Assembly (NCBI GenBank): GCA_003635265.1
Contig: PYIZ01000009.1
Span: 153,591-217,590 of the forward strand
DNA: 64,000 nt
Reading direction: 5' to 3'
Source: Candidatus Poribacteria bacterium
GTDB taxonomy: Bacteria; Poribacteria; WGA-4E; PCPOR2b
Shown here: positions 33,103-41,104 of the stretch, piece by piece
Position numbering within the stretch: position 1 is the first letter of the stretch
Layout of the letters: the number at the start of each line of letters is the position of its first letter
Position numbers and translations under genes: made by a program
Notes under the pieces: model-generated
What the model was told of the DNA's origin: nothing
The model's database searches: none
What the model saw: the letters and a program-made list of their open reading frames with translations, nothing else

Positions 33103-34128
33103 TTAGTTCCCTGAAGATTTAGAGGATGTTGAGCCTTCGTCCTGCCAAATTCCAATCTCCTTAAAATAGCGGATTGCTCCGGGGTGAAACGGTGTGCCAG
33201 TATCCTTCACAACATTTTTAGGGTTGATTGCCTTACCCGCAGGGTGTATCTTCACGACTTCGGCCCGTTGTTCATAGAGGGTTTTGGTGAATTGATAAAC
33301 AGTTTCCTCCTCTATATTCGCTGCGGTAATCAGGTGCATGGCACCGACATTCATACCGTGGAAAGGTTCGTCTTGACCTCGGTATGTCCCCGAAGGGATG
33401 ACAACAGCGTTAAAAAACGGATAGTTTTCAAACAGACTCTGTTTCGCTGCGTCATCAAACGGGATGAAAAAAATATTCTGAGACGAACTGGCTCGCGTAA
33501 TTGATGCAGTTGGGACTGCTCCACCTAAGAACGCAGCGGCGGCGGAACCGTCAGCGAGCATATCAACAGCACCGGCTTGGGTGTTGTGGAGCGGTGTGAA
33601 ATCTTGATAAGTCACGCCGTGTGCAGCGAGAATCGGTTCCAGAAAATACTCAAAGCCTGCGCCTGCGGGACCCACTACCGCGCGCTTTCCCTTCAAATCC
33701 GAAAGAGTTTTTACACCAGAGGATTGTGGCGTGATAAAGAGGGCAACATTGGGAGCAAGAGTCATCACCGTCCGAATGGGTTGCTCCCCTTTCCACGCAC
33801 CTTCCCCTCGAACTGCAAAGTAAGAGATAGCGGCGTTGGCAAGGGCAAATTCTAATTCACCCTTGGCGAGACGTCGGATATTTTCCTGTGTGCCTTTGGT
33901 CGCTTCGGCGGAAACTTCCCAGTTCATGTCGTCTGTATGGTTGCTGACGACCTGCGCAATTGCACCACCGACGACAAAAAATGCTCCACCCGGCGGTGCC
34001 GTACCCACGCTGAGAAATCTACGTTTTTGCGCACCTGCGTTGGAAGTGGCGAAACTTAGTGAAACGATAAGCCCGATAATCACAAGGCAGGTACAGTTGA
34101 TTCGTTTGTTTGTTTTCGTTAAATTCAT
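33103..34128 (-). CDS. TAXI-type TRAP solute-binding protein
   Basis: This 341-residue periplasmic protein has a Sec signal (residues 1 to about 33, NCTCLVIIGLIVSLSFATSNAGA). It continues FLSVGTAPPGGAFFVVGGAIAQVVSNH, the characteristic TAXI opening (GTxxxxGxYYxxGxAIA). It binds a carboxylate or amino acid for a TRAP transporter. No DctQM permease gene is next to it. AAAGGAAT lies upstream of the ATG. It precedes the luciferase-like enzyme, suggesting a linked uptake-and-oxidation function. Ligand unknown. Confidence 0.87.
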   Translation of the reverse strand: MNLTKTNKRINCTCLVIIGLIVSLSFATSNAGAQKRRFLSVGTAPPGGAFFVVGGAIAQVVSNHTDDMNWEVSAEATKGTQENIRRLAKGELEFALANAAISYFAVRGEGAWKGEQPIRTVMTLAPNVALFITPQSSGVKTLSDLKGKRAVVGPAGAGFEYFLEPILAAHGVTYQDFTPLHNTQAGAVDMLADGSAAAAFLGGAVPTASITRASSSQNIFFIPFDDAAKQSLFENYPFFNAVVIPSGTYRGQDEPFHGMNVGAMHLITAANIEEETVYQFTKTLYEQRAEVVKIHPAGKAINPKNVVKDTGTPFHPGAIRYFKEIGIWQDEGSTSSKSSGN

Positions 34129-34218
34129 TTTTTCATTCCTTTTATGAGAATAAATTAACCCACGTTGCTCTGTTGATATTTGAAAATTAAGTCAATCCTA
34201 ACGCACTTGAACCTTGTT

Positions 34219-34647
34219 TCAGCGGTTCTCATCTGTCCACAAGCATCGATCAGGTCCGTTGCATTGGTAAGGTACTATTTTTGATAAGCTGCCTACGCTG
34301 TACTCCGGAAAATCATGCCCTGCCTCTATAACGTATCCTTCATTTGTAAAGATAGGCAATTCTAATTTGGCAAGAGCGTCAAAGGGTTCGATTTCCAACC
34401 ACACATCAAGTTCACCTTCCACTGTTTTGTAAAAAAGATCTGCAGAATGGCTTTCATGTTTCAGAATCATGACCGCACCGAATTGCATAACCTCACCATT
34501 AGACGAGCGGACTTTCAAGCCCACGACAAGATCGGCTGTTGGTAGGGGATCCGATTTGACCTTAAACCATAAACCGTGGACTGAACCCTCCGGTGCCCCT
34601 TCATTTGGACCGAGAATTTGGAATCCGACAGTTGGGATCACACTCAT
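34219..34647 (-). CDS. Hypothetical protein, 142 residues
   Basis: Unknown family. The sequence is largely beta-type with no signal peptide, membrane segment or known motif. Its tail YQCNGPDRCLWTDENR has two Cys. It is minus-strand, 35 bp after the LRR gene stop region and before the TAXI gene. The ORF is plausible on length and lack of competing frames, but it has only a weak ribosome site. Confidence 0.5.
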   Translation of the reverse strand: MSVIPTVGFQILGPNEGAPEGSVHGLWFKVKSDPLPTADLVVGLKVRSSNGEVMQFGAVMILKHESHSADLFYKTVEGELDVWLEIEPFDALAKLELPIFTNEGYVIEAGHDFPEYSVGSLSKIVPYQCNGPDRCLWTDENR

Positions 34648-34682
34648 TATTTATTTCTCCGTTTCATAGTGGATTTTAACAA

Positions 34683-36872
34683 TTACTCAAAATGGACCGT
34701 AACCCCTCTGCTCTGGAGGGTGGGAATGTGGGTGTTGATGGATTCGGCACTCAAGGGGTTGCCCCGGACATCAACCGAATCTCCACTCCCTAGCCCCGTA
34801 TTTGTGACGAGGGGTGAAATATCTGCGATATTGTTGTTGTTAAGATGCAGGACTAGTAGGTTAGTCAATTCCGACAATGCTGAGATGTCCGAGATGCGGT
34901 TATCTGCAAGATAAAGATGTGTCAGGTTGGTGGCATATTCAAGCCCCGTTAGTGTGCTTATCTCGGCGGAAGAGGTATGAAGCGTGGTCAACATCGCCAT
35001 ATCTGCGCGCTTGATGGTTGCTCCCACCGCTGTGCCGAGCGTAGTCTTAATCTTAGCGCGGAGGTCGCGGTCGTAGATATCTACCGGTTTGTCAACCCGA
35101 ACATCAACCCCCTTTCCTAGGAGGGTGGGGATATGCGTGTTGGTGGACTCGGCACTCAGGGGGTTTTCATCCACATCAACTGTATCGTTACGTCCCAATC
35201 CTGCATTTGAAACTAATGGCGAGAGATCTGAGATGTTGTTATCCCAAAGCCCTATCAGTGTCAGTTTGGTTAACCTCGATAACGCTGAAACGTCCGAGAT
35301 GCTGTTACCCTGAAGCTCCAGCCATGTCAGGTTGGTCAATCCTGATATCACTGAAATATCCGATAGGCTGTTGTAATAAAGAGTCAACCGTGTCAGGTTA
35401 GTCAACCCCGACAACGCTGAGATGTCGGAAATGTTGTTCTTCCCAAGCTCTAGTTCTGTCAGGTTAGTCAACCCTGACAACGATGAAATGTCAGAGATAC
35501 TATTCTTCCTAAGTACCAGTTCTGTCAGGTTAGTCAATCCCGATACCGCTGATATGTCCGATAGGCTGTTGTCGCCAAGCCACAGTCGTGTCAGGTTGGT
35601 CAATCCTAATACCGCTGATATGTCGGAGATACTGTTGTTGTGAAGCCACAGGTGTGTCAGATTGGTCAATCCCGACAACACTGATATGTCAGAGATGCCG
35701 GTGTCGAAAAGTGACAAGTGCGTCAGGTTTGTCAACTCCGACAACACTGAAATGTCCGATAGATCGTTGCGGGAAAGCATCAGTCGTGTCAGGTTTGTCA
35801 ACCGCGACAACACTGAGAGATCTGATACTGAGTTCCCTGAAAGATCCAGTTTTGTCAAGTTAGTCAATCCCAACAACGCTGAGATGTCCGATAGGTTGTT
35901 GCGGGAAAGTGTCAGCCATGTCAGGTTGATTGCCGCTTCAAGCCCTGTCAAATCACTGATGTCAGCTCTATCGGCATCAAGCGCGGTCAAACTCTCCATA
36001 TCCGCGACCGTGATGGGAGCAATAGAGGTTCTGCCCAGTTCCCTCTCAATTTCAGTGCGGAGGTTGGGATCGGGAATCTCTACTGAGTTGTCAGATTCAA
36101 TCGTAATAGGGGGCTCTAAACTTTTGCCCCCAATGGTTTCGCGCTGCCGGGTGCCAGCCGATTCATCGCCAGCCGCTCCTTCTTCAAGGATCTGATCGGC
36201 CGTTTCTTCAAGCCGTTTCAACAACCCTACGGAAAGGCTAGGGCGAGCCTCTTTTTCTGTAAGGGAAACCGCCTTTGACACATCTGCCTCTATTTCCTTT
36301 ATCGCGTCATAATCCTTGATCGATGCCTTAGCGACCTTGATCACTAAATCTATCGGAAGCTCGACAGCTCGACTCAGATTCTCCTCCCTCATTTCGTTAT
36401 GATAATCACTATAACGATTTGTCTTGTATGTGTAAGGGATATAGACCTTATTATCCGTTACTATTATTTTTCCACCAGGTCGAAAGATACGATACTTGCC
36501 GTGTGATCCCCCCATAACGAGCAAGAGCCGCTCGCCTAGTTTAAATTCGAGTCTCCCCGATAAGTGCCAGTTTATGCGCTTGCCTCTGTGTTTCTTCATA
36601 CCAGCATTCCCCGAAACCGTAAACCTCAGAAGGCGGTCCCCGACGACTTTTTCACCTTTTATCACGGACTCTACGGTCAAGGTGATGGACGTTGAATATT
36701 CTTGCGGTATCAACTTCATGCCTGTGACTTTACCGAGGACAACCAGATCGGCGTGCTTCACCAGATTTGCTATATTGTAGTCCCATGGTGGAGTTGCAAG
36801 GGTAAGCGCATATAATGAGCAGGGGGAGAATAGGAACAGCATCAGCAGCGTGAGTGTCGCAAAAACTTTCAT
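34683..36872 (-). CDS. Secreted leucine-rich-repeat protein (internalin-like)
   Basis: This 729-residue protein starts with a signal peptide (MKVFATLTLLMLFLFSPCSLYA). I use the ATG at 36872, preceded by AGGAGG; the ORF extends 23 codons further upstream without one. Residues about 25-160 form a beta-rich domain (DLVVLGKVTGMKL, SITLTVESVIKGEK). Many 22-residue LRRs of the SGLTNLTxLxLxxNSISDIS type follow. A linker (PDPNLRTEIERELG) precedes the main block, and a second small LRR block (KIKTTLG...) ends in the C-terminus. Such proteins mediate adhesion or protein binding outside the cell. Ligand unknown. Confidence 0.88.
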   Translation of the reverse strand: MKVFATLTLLMLFLFSPCSLYALTLATPPWDYNIANLVKHADLVVLGKVTGMKLIPQEYSTSITLTVESVIKGEKVVGDRLLRFTVSGNAGMKKHRGKRINWHLSGRLEFKLGERLLLVMGGSHGKYRIFRPGGKIIVTDNKVYIPYTYKTNRYSDYHNEMREENLSRAVELPIDLVIKVAKASIKDYDAIKEIEADVSKAVSLTEKEARPSLSVGLLKRLEETADQILEEGAAGDESAGTRQRETIGGKSLEPPITIESDNSVEIPDPNLRTEIERELGRTSIAPITVADMESLTALDADRADISDLTGLEAAINLTWLTLSRNNLSDISALLGLTNLTKLDLSGNSVSDLSVLSRLTNLTRLMLSRNDLSDISVLSELTNLTHLSLFDTGISDISVLSGLTNLTHLWLHNNSISDISAVLGLTNLTRLWLGDNSLSDISAVSGLTNLTELVLRKNSISDISSLSGLTNLTELELGKNNISDISALSGLTNLTRLTLYYNSLSDISVISGLTNLTWLELQGNSISDVSALSRLTKLTLIGLWDNNISDLSPLVSNAGLGRNDTVDVDENPLSAESTNTHIPTLLGKGVDVRVDKPVDIYDRDLRAKIKTTLGTAVGATIKRADMAMLTTLHTSSAEISTLTGLEYATNLTHLYLADNRISDISALSELTNLLVLHLNNNNIADISPLVTNTGLGSGDSVDVRGNPLSAESINTHIPTLQSRGVTVHFE
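35230..35930. repeat. 66-bp tandem repeats encoding LRRs
   Basis: Within the LRR gene, 22-codon units repeat with high DNA similarity (period 66 bp; recurrent motifs such as GTCAGGTTAGTCAA). The homogeneity makes recombination or slippage plausible, so repeat number may vary between strains. Confidence 0.7.
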
Positions 36873-36953
36873 CTTTGGCCTCCTGTCGGTGTAATCCAAG
36901 GACTGAATACGGCGCGATGCTCCTATCTTCACCCAACACAACCTTTAACCATA

Positions 36954-38030
36954 CTAGCCGACCCGATACTGTTCGACCGCATCCATATCGAGCCCCACAC
37001 CCAATCCCGGCCCCTCCGGAACCTTCGCCAGCCCGTCTTTAATAATCAACGGTTCAGCGAGAAGCGAGTGCTCTAGCAGTATGTAAAGTGAAACGTGACT
37101 CAACGACGCATTCGGAAGGGCGGCGGCGAGATGTGTCATAAAGACTGCCGAGACACCTGTAAAGCCCATCTGGAGCCAGAACGGCTTGTTTGCAGCAGAG
37201 GCGATGTTGGCACATCGTAGAATGCCAGCGAACCATCCACCCACCACGTAATAATCATAAGCAGGCGAGGGAAGCGAAATCGTTGGAGATGGCGAGCCAA
37301 AGTGGATCGCTAGCGGAAGACCGAGTTCTTTCTTGATCCGCAGATATCCCTCAACATCATCCTGAACGATTGGCGATTCCAAACACTTAACGTGGGGATA
37401 TTCTTTCAGCCGCCTTCCAAAAGAAATGGTGCGCTCTACAGTTCCAAAGGTAGTGTTGGCATCAATCGTGAGTTCATAATCCTCCGGTGCTACCTCCGCA
37501 ATGGCTTGTACCTGTTCCACCACGTCGGTGTGGGCACGGCGTTTGAATTTATGCACTCGAAAGCCGCCTTCTAGCGCAATTTTTACCTCCTCTTGCATCA
37601 CCTCCGGCGGAAAACACTGTGACCAATATGCGATTGGAGCGCTCTCCTGACAGGTGCCAAACATCTGCGCCATTGGCAACCCAACCGCCTGGCCCATCAG
37701 ATCATAAAAGGCAATCTGAAGGGGACCCGCACTATCGTCCATGATGAACTCAAAGGGACTTCTACCTAGATACGTCTGGAGTTTCTCTTGGGCGATACCT
37801 GCCCCTTCACCGATCCCGATGTTTCCCTCATCGGTGTGCACGCGATAGATTGACGTTTCTACAGTGGGCGGCGACGATTCACGCCACTGTCTTTCATGTT
37901 CACCTCTGTTTGCTTGAAACTCATCATCCGTCGCGCGATTGCCGAAGTTCCAACCTTTCTGAAGATGGTCCCGCACACGCTCCATATAAGGGATCTCCAC
38001 GGGAATCTGTTCAATTTGGGTAATTTTCAC
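36954..38030 (-). CDS. Enolase-superfamily protein with HFGSP metal-site variant (copy 1)
   Basis: This roughly 358-residue mandelate-racemase/muconate-lactonizing fold protein retains a KxK catalytic segment (VHKFKRR), a first metal motif TIDANTTFG and a second metal region KCLESPIVQDD. The third ligand site, normally a carboxylate, is replaced by AIHFGSPSP. The C-terminus has KVPEGPGLGVGLD. I start at GTG 38030, which has AAAGGA upstream and begins VKITQIEQIPV like its paralogues. The ORF extends 19 codons further into a palindromic repeat and is likely non-coding there. The substrate and even the metal count are unknown. The closest relative here is the protein at 59412, which shares the HFGSP motif. 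Confidence 0.8.
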   Translation of the reverse strand: MKITQIEQIPVEIPYMERVRDHLQKGWNFGNRATDDEFQANRGEHERQWRESSPPTVETSIYRVHTDEGNIGIGEGAGIAQEKLQTYLGRSPFEFIMDDSAGPLQIAFYDLMGQAVGLPMAQMFGTCQESAPIAYWSQCFPPEVMQEEVKIALEGGFRVHKFKRRAHTDVVEQVQAIAEVAPEDYELTIDANTTFGTVERTISFGRRLKEYPHVKCLESPIVQDDVEGYLRIKKELGLPLAIHFGSPSPTISLPSPAYDYYVVGGWFAGILRCANIASAANKPFWLQMGFTGVSAVFMTHLAAALPNASLSHVSLYILLEHSLLAEPLIIKDGLAKVPEGPGLGVGLDMDAVEQYRVG

Positions 38031-38076
38031 GGTTTTTCCTTTCGCATGGTAATCTTTATAGGACTCACGCGTTTCA

Positions 38077-38102
38077 GGGCGGGGCAAGATGCCCCGCCTA
38101 CA
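38077..38102. repeat. G/C palindrome, GGCGGGGCA type
   Basis: The arms GGCGGGGCA and TGCCCCGCC have a 3-nt spacer, the same as at 6501-6528. This copy lies in the short gap upstream of the enolase-family gene. Confidence 0.7.
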
Positions 38103-38146
38103 GTTGGCTGCGTAAGTCGTTTTTATATGTCCCGATGAACCTTATA

Positions 38147-39268
38147 TCATACGCTCTTATCCTTCCAATGCGCTAACTGCTCTTCAGCCAACTCAACACC
38201 CAATCCAGGACCTTCGGGGACGCGAGCAACTTCAGGTCCGAGAGTGAGTGACTCGCGCAGTAGATCTGCTTCATGGTAAAGCGGTCCAATAATGTCTGCC
38301 GGATAAGTTTCGCTGTCAATGGCAGGCATTGCAGCTGCAGCGTGCAGCATCGCAGCAGTCCCAATCCCCAATTCCAGATTGCTCCCAATACTACCGACCG
38401 CGCCGGCAGCCTTTGCCACATGTACAATTTCGAGGGTAGCACTTAACCCGCCGTGTTTACCGGGGTACACGCTGAAGATATCAGCGGCACGTGCGTTGGC
38501 TAGCAGCCACGCATCTGCAAGTGTGAAAAGACTTTCATCCGCCATGATTGGAATGTGCGTCGCTTCCCTGAGCTGCGCAAGTGATTTCGGGTCATCGGGA
38601 GAGATGGGTTGCTCCGCGAAAAGTATATCGTAAGATTCAAGTTTGGGGAGCATACGGCGAGCGGTATCCAGACTCCAACCACAATTGACGTCAATGCCGA
38701 TCGGAATCGTTGGACCGGCGACCTCCCGCACCGCTTTAACGCGCTGCAAATCTATCTCTGGATCGAGTCCAACTTTGACCTTCAGGCAACGGGCACCCCA
38801 ATTGAGAAATCGTTCTGCCAAACTGACCGCTTGGGGCACATCGAACGCACCGACAACCATCTTGATTGGGATTTCGTCGCGGACCTGACCGCCGAGCAGT
38901 TGATAGACGGGGACCCCTGCCACTTTGCCAGACAGATCCCATAGTGCCATCTCCACCGCCGCCTTTGTGAACGGATTAAGCTTAATCTCTCTGTCCATGA
39001 TGGCTCGCAGCGAATTGATCTGGGTGGGGTTTGCACCAACCAGTGCAGGGGCAATCAATTCCTCAATAGCAGCGACGCAGCCGCGACTGGTTTCACCGCT
39101 CCAGCGCGGTGAAACCGTCGCTTCGCCTAGACCGACTAAGTCCGTATCTGTGTGGATGCGAACGATGACGTAAGGCGAGTCGATATGTTCGCCGTGGGCG
39201 GTCTTTGTTGTCAAGCCCGCCTTCAAGGGAACTCGGACAGGGATCGGTTCAATCTGCGTAATTCTCAT
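38147..39268 (-). CDS. Enolase-superfamily muconate-lactonizing/dipeptide-epimerase-like enzyme
   Basis: This 373-residue protein shows canonical muconate-lactonizing subgroup residues: KxK in LKVKVG, metal Asp in DVNCGW, Glu in FAEQPISPD, D/E in MADESLFT, and YPGKHGG with the C-terminal Lys. GPGLGVEL closes the barrel. It may epimerise, cycloisomerise or dehydrate a carboxylate. AGAG lies upstream. It lies about 117 bp before the variant enolase at 36954 on the same strand. MLE, dipeptide epimerase and N-acyl amino acid racemase cannot be separated by eye. Confidence 0.85.
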   Translation of the reverse strand: MRITQIEPIPVRVPLKAGLTTKTAHGEHIDSPYVIVRIHTDTDLVGLGEATVSPRWSGETSRGCVAAIEELIAPALVGANPTQINSLRAIMDREIKLNPFTKAAVEMALWDLSGKVAGVPVYQLLGGQVRDEIPIKMVVGAFDVPQAVSLAERFLNWGARCLKVKVGLDPEIDLQRVKAVREVAGPTIPIGIDVNCGWSLDTARRMLPKLESYDILFAEQPISPDDPKSLAQLREATHIPIMADESLFTLADAWLLANARAADIFSVYPGKHGGLSATLEIVHVAKAAGAVGSIGSNLELGIGTAAMLHAAAAMPAIDSETYPADIIGPLYHEADLLRESLTLGPEVARVPEGPGLGVELAEEQLAHWKDKSV

Positions 39269-39302
39269 GGGAAGTCTCTATTTGCGTTGGGGTGTAGTTA
39301 TA

Positions 39303-39457
39303 CTATAGTAGATCTTAGAATTAATGGAACACTCCAAATTGGTAGGCGCTGTTTCCAACTGCGCCGTTTCAACCGACCATAGCATCTATTCGGTGCGGTT
39401 GAAAACCGCACCTACCGGGAGGCGAAAGTGTCCCTTTATTTTTAGAATTCACTATAA
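39303..39457. repeat. Inverted-repeat element copy B (MITE-like, flipped core)
   Basis: A 155-bp unit has terminal inverted repeats like those of 12996-13105. The 28-bp core (39339-39366) is the exact reverse complement of the core in copy A. A second hairpin (arms GGTGCGGTT and AACCGCACC, at 39391-39415) is extra to this copy. Confidence 0.75.
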
Positions 39458-39606
39458 ATACGTGGTGTGTAGATCGGTAGGCGTGTGCTACGACAATATG
39501 TACAGCAAAATTATGTCCTATCGGGAATCAATCGAGTGAAATGAATTGTCTACATTCAATCTGAATCATTCATCTTGTCCTTCTGCTTCCCACAATGACC
39601 TTTCGA

Positions 39607-39930
39607 CTATTGCTCTTTATCCTTATCCATGTAATGAGTAAGGAGAACCTCATATAGTTTGTCTACCTTCTTATCAACTTTGTCTATTTGAGTTGAAAGG
39701 CTTGTTTCAACTCTATCTACCTTCTTATCAACTTTGTCTATTTGGGTTGAGAGATTTGTTTCAACTCCGTCTATTCTCTTATCAACTTTGTCTATTTGGG
39801 TTGAAAGATTTGTTTCAACTCCATCTATTCTCTTATCAAGGGGCTCTTTAACAAACTTGACCATAAGCAAAAATAGGGTTATTACTGAAACAGCGATCCC
39901 TATGACTGTAAGGATTATTGGTGTTACCAT
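39607..39930 (-). CDS. Membrane-anchored coiled-coil protein with 18-residue repeats
   Basis: This 107-residue protein has an N-terminal transmembrane helix (about residues 4-28, TPIILTVIGIAVSVITLFLLMV). A Lys/Asp-rich coiled coil follows, made of three and a half near-identical 18-residue units (DKRIDGVETNLSTQIDKV). GGAGG lies upstream of the ATG at 39930; an earlier TTG in frame is not needed. The 54-bp DNA repeats may expand or contract. Family unknown; its role may be envelope spacing or oligomerisation. Confidence 0.68.
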   Translation of the reverse strand: MVTPIILTVIGIAVSVITLFLLMVKFVKEPLDKRIDGVETNLSTQIDKVDKRIDGVETNLSTQIDKVDKKVDRVETSLSTQIDKVDKKVDKLYEVLLTHYMDKDKEQ

Positions 39931-40089
39931 TGTAACCTCCAATTAGATCAGGATTTTGGTGTAAATTGTATCACAGACCTTGATATAACTACAAACATGT
40001 TTTGAAGGTTCAAAATGCTTGAGACGACATCATAGTTGAAGTGAGACTTATAGTAATAGATTCTATAGATGGAAGTGAACCATCATTTC

Positions 40090-40980
40090 TCACACTACAT
40101 TGAGTTGCCTCCAATTCTCGTAGATAATGTTGTAAATCGCTTCTTCGGGAAACTTGGGGAAGTTAGTTCCCTCGACGATATCGTTCACCTTATACTGCCC
40201 GGCGATTACCTGTTCCGGGGTGGCGGAGGGAAAATCGGAACCGAAAATCAGTTTATGCTCTACCCCGTATTCAAGCGCCGTAATGAACGCTTGGTAGTGC
40301 CGCCACGGACGATAATGGAGTGCAGAGATGTCTGCGTACAAGTTAGGGTGTTTGCGAATCAGTACCACGCAGTCGGTTTCCCATGGATGTCCCATGTGTG
40401 CGATAATCATGCGAAGATCCGGGCACGCGACTGCAATGTCTTCCAGAAAAATTGGATTGGAGTATTTCAGCGGCCCGGGACGAACAAACGATGTACCCTG
40501 ATGCCAAATCACCGGAATGTCCAACGCTTCGGCTTTTTTAAAAAGCGGCAGATGTTTCGGATCCTGTGGATCAAAGTTCTGGTAGATAGGCGCGACCTTC
40601 AGTCCGCGAAGCCCAAGTGTCTCGACGTTGTAGACAAGTTGATCCACACAATCTTCGTCATTTGGATCTACCGAACACCAGCCGATAAAGCGATCTGAAT
40701 GCTGGTTGACAAAGTCCGCGATCAGTTCCTGCGGGATATTGATGCCGCAGAACGGTGCCTTTATTCCGAACACAACGACCTTATCGCAATCCTTCGTTGC
40801 TTCAAGTAGGGTTTCAGGCGTAGAGTCAAAGGCATTCTTTTCCTCTTCCTCCTCACCGGCAAAGTAGACGTCCGGCGTAATCCGCATCTTCGCTTTCTTT
40901 GCGGCAAGCGCGAATTCGACAAATTCATCGGAATAGTGATCAGGATACCAACCGAGATTCGTGTGAATGTCAACAAGCAT
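40090..40980 (-). CDS. Amidohydrolase family 2 (TIM-barrel metal-dependent hydrolase)
   Basis: This roughly 296-residue protein begins MLVDIHTNLGWYPD, with DIHT in place of the usual DxHxH. WHQGTSF, IIAHMGHPWETD and FGSDFPSATP give the central His motifs and the catalytic Asp. AAAGGAG precedes ATG 40980; the ORF extends 15 codons upstream without a good ribosome site. It is the second amidohydrolase-2 in the window. It sits between the coiled-coil gene and an enolase-family gene. Substrate unknown. Confidence 0.8.
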   Translation of the reverse strand: MLVDIHTNLGWYPDHYSDEFVEFALAAKKAKMRITPDVYFAGEEEEEKNAFDSTPETLLEATKDCDKVVVFGIKAPFCGINIPQELIADFVNQHSDRFIGWCSVDPNDEDCVDQLVYNVETLGLRGLKVAPIYQNFDPQDPKHLPLFKKAEALDIPVIWHQGTSFVRPGPLKYSNPIFLEDIAVACPDLRMIIAHMGHPWETDCVVLIRKHPNLYADISALHYRPWRHYQAFITALEYGVEHKLIFGSDFPSATPEQVIAGQYKVNDIVEGTNFPKFPEEAIYNIIYENWRQLNVV

Positions 40981-41104
40981 TAAAACACTCCTTTTATTTT
41001 GAATTCTTTTCAACTGATTCTGCAAAAGACAGCGTCAACTGAGTTGGAGGAGTATGCTATCACACCTCCATGAGCAAGTCAATTGATAAGTACTCTAAAC
41101 ATTC

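Noticed and set aside
34669-34690. Third copy of the MITE terminus (CATAGTGGATTTTAACAATTAC)-like stretch
   Set aside because: Only the outer part matches and no second terminus is found nearby, so chance similarity is as likely.
35662-36195. Long antisense frames across the LRR gene
   Set aside because: They arise from the periodic LRR codons and do not resemble a protein family.
40069-40698. Plus-strand ORF of 209 aa opposite the amidohydrolase
   Set aside because: The minus-strand gene has catalytic motifs throughout. The plus frame lacks any recognised domain.
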